Source: Acidimicrobiaceae bacterium (GTDB lineage Bacteria; Actinomycetota; Acidimicrobiia; Acidimicrobiales; JAUTXP01). From it: 64,000 bases of DNA. The notes under the pieces are model-generated. The model was not told the DNA's origin, searched no databases, and saw nothing but the letters and a program-made list of their open reading frames with translations. The DNA lies in NCBI GenBank assembly GCA_030837965.1, contig JAUTXP010000054.1, forward strand, positions 19,712-83,711, read 5' to 3'. The position numbers were made by a program, and so were the translations under genes. Below are positions 8,999-16,570 of this stretch, one piece after another (positions within the stretch are counted from its first letter, which is position 1; the number at the start of each line of letters is the position of its first letter).

Positions 8999-10105
8999 GT
9001 GAACACGATCGACTCGATGGTAGTCCGGGGCCCCTTGGCCTGGGACGAACCAGAGCCTCAGCCCAGCCGTCGATGGCTGGCCGCGGTCATCGCGGCCATG
9101 CTCGTGGTCGGGCTGCTCGTCGCGTCGGTCACCGTCCAGCTCCCGTACTACGCCCTGGCCCCGGGGTCGGCCAAGCAGGTGAACGACCTCATCAACGCCG
9201 ACTCGCCCATCTACACCCCGAAGGGCCGGGTGCTGATGGCCACCGTGAGCCTGCGCCGGGCCCAGCCCATCGACGTGATCGAGGGCTGGTTCGACGACGA
9301 CATCGAGATCGTCAAGGAGGAGCAGATCGTCGGGCGCACCCCGCCCAAGCAGTACCACCAGCTCAACCTCCAGGCCATGGACGAGTCCAAGCGCACAGCC
9401 ATCGTGGTGGCCCTGCGCAGACTGGGACACGACGTGCCTGCCCATGGCCAGGGCTCGCTGATCACCAACGTGATCCCTGGCCGCGGTTTTCCTGCGGAGG
9501 GCCACCTCCAGCAAGGAGACGTCATCACCGAGGTGGACGGCCAGCCCGTGCAGTTCGTGGAGGACGCGGTCAGGCTTCTGCACCAGCACAAGCCGGGCGA
9601 TGCCGTCCGGCTGCAAGTGACCGGCGTGGACGGGGCCAGCCGCATCGAGCAACTGGTGATGGCCCGCAACGACGACGGCACCGCGGTGCTCGGCATCGAG
9701 CTCCAGACGTTCAAGCTCGACTACGACGTGCCCTTCAAGGTGGACATCGACTCGGCTGACATCGGCGGCCCGTCGGCCGGGCTGGCATTCACCCTCGGCG
9801 TGCTCGACGAACTGACGCCGGGAGAGTTGACCGGGGGCAAGGTGGTGGCCGCCACCGGGACGATCGGCATCGACGGGGCCGTGGGCGATGTGGGCGGCGT
9901 CCCCCAGAAGACGGCCGCGGTGATCGACGCGGGGGCCAAGGTCTTCCTCGTGCCGCCGGGCGAGTACGAGCAAGCCAGGAAGCGGGCGGGCAAGCGGCTC
10001 CAGGTCATCAAGGTCGCCACGTTGGACGAGGCCCTCGCTGTCCTGGGCAGGCTGGGCGGCAACGCCAGCGCGCTCGGGCCCGGCTCGGGCGGGGCGCCCG
10101 GCTAG
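8999..10105 (+). CDS. PDZ-domain Lon-like serine protease (YlbL/S16 family)
   Basis: A 368-aa membrane-anchored, ATP-independent protease. Order: a short cytosolic N-terminus, one membrane helix at about residues 28-48, an extracellular region with [11 protein letters not shown], a PDZ domain at about residues 150-215 ([22 protein letters not shown]) and a Lon proteolytic domain. The catalytic dyad is S259 (GGPSAG) and K304 (VPQKTAAV). The GTG at 8999 is used here; the ATG at 9017 is an in-frame alternative. The next gene, a sensor kinase, begins 22 nt downstream. Related proteins act on envelope substrates; the target here is unknown. Confidence 0.9.
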   Translation: MNTIDSMVVRGPLAWDEPEPQPSRRWLAAVIAAMLVVGLLVASVTVQLPYYALAPGSAKQVNDLINADSPIYTPKGRVLMATVSLRRAQPIDVIEGWFDDDIEIVKEEQIVGRTPPKQYHQLNLQAMDESKRTAIVVALRRLGHDVPAHGQGSLITNVIPGRGFPAEGHLQQGDVITEVDGQPVQFVEDAVRLLHQHKPGDAVRLQVTGVDGASRIEQLVMARNDDGTAVLGIELQTFKLDYDVPFKVDIDSADIGGPSAGLAFTLGVLDELTPGELTGGKVVAATGTIGIDGAVGDVGGVPQKTAAVIDAGAKVFLVPPGEYEQARKRAGKRLQVIKVATLDEALAVLGRLGGNASALGPGSGGAPG

Positions 10106-10127
10106 CCGGGGAGACGGGACGACGCCC

Positions 10128-12698
10128 ATGTCCGCATCGGCCGCCGAGATCCATTTCGCCGCCGAGTTCGTCACCTTTCTGGCCGCGGCCGTGGGCCTGG
10201 CCGTCGCCCTGCTCCGGGGTGACCTGCTCACCGCGCCCCGCAGCCGGGTGCCCCTGGCCGTGGGCTTCTGCGCCCTGGGCACGTCCGCCTTCCTCCACGG
10301 GTCGCTGCTGCTCGACGCGGCCGACGACCGGGCCATCCTCGTCGCCCTGCGGGCCATCGCGGTGGCGGGCATCGCCTTCGGCGCGTCCCGTTGGGCGGGG
10401 CCGCGACAGGCGGGCGGTCTGCTGTGGGGAGGGGTGGCCGTGCTGGCCGTGGCCGCGGCCATGGGGTTGGGCCACTGGACCCTCGCCACCAGTGCGGTGT
10501 TGGCCGCGGGCAGCCTGGCCATCGGGTTCGCGGTGGTGGTTTCGGCCCGTCGATCCATCGCCTCGCGCGTGGCGGCCAGCGCGTCGCTGACGCTGTTGCT
10601 CGTCGTGCTGGTCCTGGCCGTCGGCATCTCGGCCGTGCTCAGCAACACGGTTGAGGACCAGGCCCGGCAGCGCCTGGCCACGCGAGCGGGAAGCGAGGCC
10701 AAGTTCGTGGCCGACCCGGCCCGCGTCCGCCTGGTCGAGGCCAGGTTGGCCGCGGCCTCGCTCAAGACCGACCGGCTCGCGGACCTGCAAAAGGTGCGCC
10801 AGAACCCGAACGACGCGGGCGCCGCCAGTGCGGTCGCCGCTTCGCTCGACATCCTCAGTGGCAACTTCTTCGAAGGCCGCGAGATGCTCTACATCGACGC
10901 GGCCAGCAAGGCCCCCGTGGCCACGACCGCGGGCTTCCCGGTGGCCACCACCGCGCTGGCCGGCTCGCCGGCGGTCAGCGAGTCGATCACCCAGCAGCAC
11001 CCGGTCGGCTCCATCACCGAGGTGAGCGGCAGGCTGGTGGTCTTCGGCACGTTCCCGTTGAAGGACAGGGTGAATGGCGTGCCCGTGGTGATCGGCGTGG
11101 TGGTCACCGTGTCGCCGGTGGACGCGGGCTACTTCCAGACGCGCATCGCGGGGGAGACCGGCGTGGGGGTGGCTGCGGCCGACCGCCACGGGTTCCTGGC
11201 CGCGTTCGCGGCCCAGCCACCGTTCGGCCGGGTGGCGCCGCTCATCGCGGACGTGTTCAAGGACACGGGCAAGCGGCCTACTGGTGAGGCGTCGGGACGC
11301 TTCTTCGCCGCCGCGCCGGTGCTCGACAGCGCGCAGCGCCCGGTGGCCGCAGTCGTGGTGTCCCAGCCCACATCGGTAGTGGCCGACACGCGCGAGGAGC
11401 TCTACCGGGTCCTGTTCCTCATCGCCTTGGGGGGGACGCTGCTGGCCTTGGCCCTGGCTGCACTGGTGGGCAGCAGGATCGGCGCCGGGCTTCGACAACT
11501 GACCCTCGCGGCCGAGGCCATCCAAGGCGGCGACTTCAGCACCCGCGCCGACGTGCAGGCCGACGACGAGGTGGGCATGCTGGGCGCGGCCTTCGACTCG
11601 ATGGCGGGCTCCATCCAGGAGAAGACGGGCGAACTGCAACACGCGCGCATCCGGTTGGAGGCCGTGGTCGCGGGCATGGGCGAGGCCCTCGTCGCCACCG
11701 ACGAGGACGGCAACATCACCGACTTCAACCGGTCGGCCGAGGAGCTGTTGGGCATCAGCGCGGCCGAGGCCAAGGGGCGGGGCGCCGACAGCGTCGTGTT
11801 GCTTCGCGGCGACGACGGCGCGTCGCTCGCCGAGCGCCTGCGCAAGCCCTCGCCTCGGCGCTGGTCGGCCGAGGGCACGATCGAGACGGCCGACGGCAGC
11901 GAGGTCCCTGTGGCCGTGTCGGCCGGCGCCCTGCGGGGCTTGGAGGACGAGTTGGCGGGCCAGGTCTTCGTGCTGCGCGACCTGCGCGGCGAGCGCGAGG
12001 TCGAGCGCATGAAGACCGAGTTCCTCTCGCGCATCGGGCACGAGCTGCGCACGCCGCTGACCGGCATCACCGGCTATGCCGAACTGCTGACCCGCAAGGA
12101 CCCGCCGCCCGACCTGGCCCGCCAATGGCACCACGAGATCCTCAAGCAGTCGCGCAACCTGTTGCGGATCGTGCAGATGCTCGAGTTCTTCGCGTCGACC
12201 GGCGCCAACCGGGCCATCCTGCGCCCCGAGGTGGTCGACGTGCGCGAGGTGGTGGACGAGGCCGTGAACCGGCGGTCGGCCAAGCTCGACGGGCAGTGGT
12301 CCATCAAGCGGCGGGTGGCGCGTGGCGTCCCCAAGATCGTGGCCGACGAGCGCTGGCTCAGGCTGGCCATCGACGAGCTGGTCGACAACGCGGTGAAGTT
12401 CTCGCCCGATGGCGGCACCATCTCGGTGACGGCGTCGACGGAGGGCAACCGGGTGGAGATCGCGGTGGCCGATCGGGGCAAGGGCATGACCAGGGAGGAG
12501 CAGGCCAGGGCCTTCACCGAGTTCGTGCAGGGCGATACGTCCGATACGCGCATGTTTGGCGGGCTCGGCCTTGGTCTTAGCCTGGTACAGCGGGTGGCCG
12601 AGGCCCACGGGGGCTCGGTGGCCTGCACCTCAACCCCCGGAAAGGGGTCGAAGTTCTCGATCTTCCTCCCAGTCGGGCCGATAGAAGAACGACGATGA
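10128..12698 (+). CDS. Membrane sensor histidine kinase with HAMP and PAS domains
   Basis: An 856-aa kinase. About seven N-terminal helices (residues 1-175), an extracellular sensing region (about 185-420), a last membrane helix, then HAMP ([26 protein letters not shown] region), PAS ([24 protein letters not shown]), the phospho-acceptor H638 in [13 protein letters not shown], and the ATPase domain with N box ([15 protein letters not shown]), G1 (VADRGKGM) and G2 ([11 protein letters not shown]). It is a hybrid sensor with both a multi-helix membrane part and an extracytoplasmic domain; the signal is unknown. It overlaps the lipoprotein gene by 4 nt (ATGA), and a free-standing receiver follows, probably its partner. 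Confidence 0.92.
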   Translation: MSASAAEIHFAAEFVTFLAAAVGLAVALLRGDLLTAPRSRVPLAVGFCALGTSAFLHGSLLLDAADDRAILVALRAIAVAGIAFGASRWAGPRQAGGLLWGGVAVLAVAAAMGLGHWTLATSAVLAAGSLAIGFAVVVSARRSIASRVAASASLTLLLVVLVLAVGISAVLSNTVEDQARQRLATRAGSEAKFVADPARVRLVEARLAAASLKTDRLADLQKVRQNPNDAGAASAVAASLDILSGNFFEGREMLYIDAASKAPVATTAGFPVATTALAGSPAVSESITQQHPVGSITEVSGRLVVFGTFPLKDRVNGVPVVIGVVVTVSPVDAGYFQTRIAGETGVGVAAADRHGFLAAFAAQPPFGRVAPLIADVFKDTGKRPTGEASGRFFAAAPVLDSAQRPVAAVVVSQPTSVVADTREELYRVLFLIALGGTLLALALAALVGSRIGAGLRQLTLAAEAIQGGDFSTRADVQADDEVGMLGAAFDSMAGSIQEKTGELQHARIRLEAVVAGMGEALVATDEDGNITDFNRSAEELLGISAAEAKGRGADSVVLLRGDDGASLAERLRKPSPRRWSAEGTIETADGSEVPVAVSAGALRGLEDELAGQVFVLRDLRGEREVERMKTEFLSRIGHELRTPLTGITGYAELLTRKDPPPDLARQWHHEILKQSRNLLRIVQMLEFFASTGANRAILRPEVVDVREVVDEAVNRRSAKLDGQWSIKRRVARGVPKIVADERWLRLAIDELVDNAVKFSPDGGTISVTASTEGNRVEIAVADRGKGMTREEQARAFTEFVQGDTSDTRMFGGLGLGLSLVQRVAEAHGGSVACTSTPGKGSKFSIFLPVGPIEERR

Positions 12699-13867
12699 GA
12701 CGCGCCTTCGCCGTGGGCCTGGCCGTGGTGGTCGGGCTGCCCCTGCTCGCCGGGTGCAGCCGGACTCCCGTGCGCCCGGGCGAGGCCCGCGTCGATCCGC
12801 ACGGCGTGGTCGAGGTCATGGAGGCGGGCGGTCAGTACCAGGCCTTGAAGTCGGCCAAGACGGTTCACAACGGCGACAGCGTGCGGGTCAAGTCGGGCCA
12901 GGCCGACGTGCGCCTGCCCGCGGCCGAGCTGTCCATGCGCGACGGGGCCGAGTTGGTGATCGGCGCATCGCCCGACCTGCGCTCTGGCGACTTGCTGGTC
13001 GTGCCGTTGCGGCGGGTGACGGTGACCAGTGCGGGGACTGACTTCGAGGTGGCGGGCGCGGCCCGGTTGACCCGCCTCTACGCGGTCACGGCGGCCAGCT
13101 ATGTGGGCTCGGTGTCGGTGCGCTCGGCCGGGTCCAGCCTCGATGTGAAGGCGTTGCGCCAGACCACGGTGGCCGCCCTCGGAAGCGTGGCCCAGGCGGC
13201 CGAGCCCCTGCAGTACAAGGAGAACGACCCGTGGGACCGGCGCTTCCTGGCCGACGCCATCGACTTGGGCGCCGAGTTGCAGGCTCGCAGCGACGGCGCC
13301 AACAACCAGTTCCGGGGCCAGGGTTCGACCCCCGGCTTCTACCGCAACCTGCTGCCCCAGTTGGCCCGGGTGCCCGAGTTCGACGCCGCCCTGCTGGACG
13401 GGGCCCGCCCGCCGGGCGAGCACATCGTGGGCGCGGGCATCGCGTTGGCGGGCGCCCATGGCGGGTTCGTGGAGCGGTGGCGGCGGGTGTTCTCGTTCCG
13501 CAGCGAAGGGGCCACGTGGGGGTTGGTGGCCATGGACGAGCAGGTCCAGCAGGTTGCAGGGCTGGTGCGTTCCATCGACGACGCCCTCGGCCGGGCCCCG
13601 CTGCCGGGCGTGGCCAGGCAGTTGGCGCTGAGCCCGCCCGGGGCGCCCTCGGGCCCAGGCCCGGCGGCGCCCACGACCCCGGGAACGACGCCGTCCAACC
13701 CGCGCAATCCGGGCCCAGGCGACAACCCGAGTCCGCCGCCTCCCACCACCGTCCCGCCGCAACCGGGCATCATCCCTTCGCCGCCTGACACCGGGCTGCC
13801 CATCGATCCGCTGGCCGACGACGCGGTCGACACCATCAACGGGCTGTTGCCCAAGCCGGGCGGCTGA
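12695..13867 (+). CDS. FecR-like domain lipoprotein
   Basis: A 390-aa lipoprotein. The signal peptide ends in the lipobox LLAGC with C21. The next roughly 150 residues look like a FecR-type beta domain (KTVHNGDSVRVKSGQADVRLPAAELSMRDGAELVIG, then VRSAGSSLDVKALRQTTV), followed by a helical part and a Pro/Gly/Thr-rich tail from about residue 310. It lies between the sensor kinase and a receiver protein with overlapping start and stop codons, so it probably acts in the same signalling path outside the membrane, for example as a ligand-presenting or regulatory partner (inference). Confidence 0.8.
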   Translation: MRRAFAVGLAVVVGLPLLAGCSRTPVRPGEARVDPHGVVEVMEAGGQYQALKSAKTVHNGDSVRVKSGQADVRLPAAELSMRDGAELVIGASPDLRSGDLLVVPLRRVTVTSAGTDFEVAGAARLTRLYAVTAASYVGSVSVRSAGSSLDVKALRQTTVAALGSVAQAAEPLQYKENDPWDRRFLADAIDLGAELQARSDGANNQFRGQGSTPGFYRNLLPQLARVPEFDAALLDGARPPGEHIVGAGIALAGAHGGFVERWRRVFSFRSEGATWGLVAMDEQVQQVAGLVRSIDDALGRAPLPGVARQLALSPPGAPSGPGPAAPTTPGTTPSNPRNPGPGDNPSPPPPTTVPPQPGIIPSPPDTGLPIDPLADDAVDTINGLLPKPGG

Positions 13868-13869
13868 GC

Positions 13870-14355
13870 ATGGGTACCCTTTCCGACATGTCGTCTTCGG
13901 CCCCTCCGTCGCCGCCTCGCCGGGTGCTGATCGTGGACGACGAGGCGGGCATCCGCGAGCTGTGCCGGGTCAACCTGGCCCTGGCCGGCTTTGACGTGTG
14001 CGAGGCGGCCGACGGGTTCGCGGCTGTGGAGCAGGCCCGCACGGCCAAGCCCGACCTCATCTTCCTCGACGTGCTGATGCCGGGCATGAGCGGGTGGGAG
14101 GTGCTGGCCAAGCTGCGTGAGGACGAGGCCACCGCGTCCATTCCGGTGGTCATGCTCACGGCGCTCACCAGTGAGGACGACCAGATCCGGGGCTGGGAGG
14201 GCGGCGTGGTCGACTATTTAACCAAGCCCTTCAACCCGCTGTCGCTGGCCGACTGGGCCACTGCGGCCTTGGCTCCGCGGGACCCGGCCGAGGACGACGA
14301 GCGCCGCAAGCGAGCCGTGGCCAAGGTCAGCATGGTCCGCGCCCTGCGCCAGTAA
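13870..14355 (+). CDS. Single-domain response regulator
   Basis: A 161-aa CheY-like receiver without a recognisable output domain. The acidic pocket DDE is at residues 23-25, phospho-acceptor D67 (LIFLDVLMPG), the conserved Thr/Ser in MLTALT, and Lys in LTKPFNP. About 25 charged residues follow the receiver. The ATG at 13888 is an alternative start. It sits 2 nt after the lipoprotein stop as the third gene of the kinase operon and would relay phosphate from that kinase to another protein or act as a phosphate sink. Confidence 0.9.
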   Translation: MGTLSDMSSSAPPSPPRRVLIVDDEAGIRELCRVNLALAGFDVCEAADGFAAVEQARTAKPDLIFLDVLMPGMSGWEVLAKLREDEATASIPVVMLTALTSEDDQIRGWEGGVVDYLTKPFNPLSLADWATAALAPRDPAEDDERRKRAVAKVSMVRALRQ

Positions 14356-14358
14356 GCC

Positions 14359-14405
14359 GTCTTGTCGCGCTGACGCCGGCTATTTGGCAAATCACGCGAC
14401 AAGAC
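14359..14405 (+). terminator. Operon terminator hairpin
   Basis: An 11-bp inverted repeat (GTCTTGTCGCG at 14359-14369 and CGCGACAAGAC at 14395-14405) with a 25-nt loop, directly after the receiver gene and before the DivIVA-domain gene. Confidence 0.65.
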
Positions 14406-14457
14406 CGGACCGACGGCGGTCCACGACTGCGGCGACGGCCCGTCCTAACCTCAGGGG

Positions 14458-16560
14458 ATGGCCGACGATCGACGCCTTTCGGCCGATGAGGTCGCCTCCC
14501 GCGCCTTTTCCACCGGCTTTCGAGGGCTGGACGCCAACGAGGTCCGCGCCTACCTGCAACGGGTGGCCGACGACCTGCGGGCTGGGGCCGAGCGCGAGTC
14601 GGCGCTGGCCACGCGACTGGCCGAGGCCGAAGAGCGCGCCGCCCATCCCGAGATCGACGAGGACACGCTCCTGCGTCTGCTGGGCGAGGAGACGGCCCGG
14701 GTCATGCGCAGCGCCAGGGAGGCGGCCGCCGACCTGAAGGCCCACGCCGAGGAAAGCGTCCAGCAGATCCTCAAGGACGCCCACGACGAGGCCAAGCGCG
14801 TCCGGTCCGCAGCCGAGTCAGTGCTGGCCGAGCAGACGGAGTTGGCCGAGGCCGAGGCCCAAGCCCTGCGCGAGCAGGCCCGCAGGGACGCGGCGGCCAT
14901 GATCGAGTCGGCCACGGCCGAGGCCGAAGCCGCTCTGGACCAGGTGCGGGAACGGGCCAAGGCCATGGTGGTCGAGGCCCAGTCGGCGCGCGAGCGCATC
15001 TTGTCGGACCTGGCCCGGCGGCGGCGCGTGGCCCACGTGCAGGTCGAGCAGTTGCGGGCAGGCAGGGACCGGCTGCTCGACGCCTACCGCATGGTGCGGT
15101 CCACGTTGGAGGACGTCACCGACGAGTTGCAGCGGGCTGAGGCCGAGGCCCGACAGGCGGCCGAGGCCACGGCCCGGCGGCTGGCCGCAGAGGGCGACGA
15201 TGCCCTGGCCGAGCAAGCGGACGACGAGGCCGGCGAGGATGGCGGGGCCGACGAGGCGGGCCAGGCGGGCGGCGAAATCGAAGATGCCGAGGTCGGGCCG
15301 GACGTCGAGGTCGCCGTCGAAGAAGAAGCCGACCAGCCGGTCGCAGTGGAGTCGGCCGCTATCGGGTCGGCCGCTATCGGGTCGGCCGCAGGGGGGTCGG
15401 CCGCAGTCGAGCAGGTCGCGCCCCGGTTGGTGACCACCACGGTCGAGGCCGCGTCCCCCGCCCCGGTGACCGCAGCCCCATCCCGGCCTGCGTCGGTGCC
15501 CGTGGAGGAGCGGCGGCTCTCGTCGTTGCGCATCATCCGCCGCGAGCGCGAGCGCGAGCGCGAGCGCGAGGCCGGGTCCGACCCGCCGCAGCCCGAGCCC
15601 GTCGCGGCCGTGTCGGAGTTGGACGTGGTCGAGCCTGCGGCACCCGATGAGGCGGTGCGCATCCTCGCTCCGGTCGCGGCCGAGGTCGAGGCCGCGCCCG
15701 CGCCCGACGTCGAGGCGGCCAAGCCCGCGGTGGAGGATGTGTTCGCCCGTCTCCGGGCCTCGCGGGAGGAGTCGGTGGCCAAGGCCCGCGAGGTCCTGGC
15801 CGAGCCCGAGCCCGAGGCAAAGTCCGAGCCGGACCCGGAGCCGGAGTCAAAGTCCGAGCCGGACCCGGAGCCGGAGCACAGGGAAGCCGTCGAAGGCGAG
15901 CCCGCGGTCAGCAACGAGGACGAGCGGGCCCTGCAAGAGCGCGACGAGGCGGTGGCCGACATCGAGGCCCGCTTGGCCCGCAAGCTCAAGCGGTCGTTGC
16001 AGGACGAGCAGAACGACGTGCTCGATCGACTGCGCAGCCGGCGCTCGCGCTCGACGGAGGGCGTTCTGCCCGCGCTGGACGAGCACCTGGCCCGCCACGT
16101 TGCCGTGGCCCTGCCCTTTTTGGAACAAGCCGGTCCGGGCGTGGACGTGGCCGCGGTCGCCCACGAGTTGGCCGACGCCATCGTCGGCCCCTTGCGCCGC
16201 CAGTTGGAGCCTGCCCTCCGCGGTGGTTCCAACGAGGGCGATGACGGAGAGGGCGACGACGCCGAGGAGTCGGACCCGGCCGATCGCATCGGCGCGGCCT
16301 ATCGGGAGTGGAAGGGCGACCGCATCGAGCGGCTGGCGTCGCACGCGGTGGTGTCGGCCTGGTCGCGCGCCGCCTATCGCTCAGTGGCCGAGGGCACCGT
16401 CCTGCGGTGGGTCGTGGACGACCAAGGCGCCCCCTGCCCCGACTGTGACGACAACGCCTTGGCCGGTCCCACGGCCAAGGGCGACGAGTACCCCACCGGC
16501 CAGCAGCATCCGCCCGCCCACGCCGGCTGCCGATGCCTTCTGGTGCGGGCCTCGACGTAG
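14458..16560 (+). CDS. DivIVA-domain coiled-coil protein with phage MuF-like C-terminal Cys/His domain
   Basis: A 700-aa protein. Residues 1-50 are a DivIVA-type domain (FSTGFRGLDANEVRAYLQRV), which in this family binds curved membrane at poles and septa. Residues about 50-240 are a long Ala/Glu/Arg coiled coil. The middle is low-complexity, with three AIGSA/GGSA repeats, a run of Arg-Glu dipeptides near residue 360 and two EPDPEPE blocks. The last roughly 85 residues resemble the C-terminal domain of Mu gpF-like minor head proteins: helices followed by LRWVVDD, C660/C663 (CPDC), GDEYPTG, H684/H688 (PPAH) and C691/C693 (GCRC). A tail of this kind is unexpected on a cell-shape protein. Confidence 0.85.
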   Translation: MADDRRLSADEVASRAFSTGFRGLDANEVRAYLQRVADDLRAGAERESALATRLAEAEERAAHPEIDEDTLLRLLGEETARVMRSAREAAADLKAHAEESVQQILKDAHDEAKRVRSAAESVLAEQTELAEAEAQALREQARRDAAAMIESATAEAEAALDQVRERAKAMVVEAQSARERILSDLARRRRVAHVQVEQLRAGRDRLLDAYRMVRSTLEDVTDELQRAEAEARQAAEATARRLAAEGDDALAEQADDEAGEDGGADEAGQAGGEIEDAEVGPDVEVAVEEEADQPVAVESAAIGSAAIGSAAGGSAAVEQVAPRLVTTTVEAASPAPVTAAPSRPASVPVEERRLSSLRIIRREREREREREAGSDPPQPEPVAAVSELDVVEPAAPDEAVRILAPVAAEVEAAPAPDVEAAKPAVEDVFARLRASREESVAKAREVLAEPEPEAKSEPDPEPESKSEPDPEPEHREAVEGEPAVSNEDERALQERDEAVADIEARLARKLKRSLQDEQNDVLDRLRSRRSRSTEGVLPALDEHLARHVAVALPFLEQAGPGVDVAAVAHELADAIVGPLRRQLEPALRGGSNEGDDGEGDDAEESDPADRIGAAYREWKGDRIERLASHAVVSAWSRAAYRSVAEGTVLRWVVDDQGAPCPDCDDNALAGPTAKGDEYPTGQQHPPAHAGCRCLLVRAST

Positions 16561-16570
16561 TCTGCGGCAT

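Noticed and set aside
10008..12608. 866-codon minus-strand open frame opposite the sensor kinase
   Set aside because: Shadow frame caused by third-position GC bias; no start signal and low-complexity composition.
15360..15410. Repeat cluster within the DivIVA gene considered as a CRISPR or VNTR
   Set aside because: It is an in-frame low-complexity stretch encoding AIGSA/GGSA, not spacers between repeats. No CRISPR array was found anywhere in the window.
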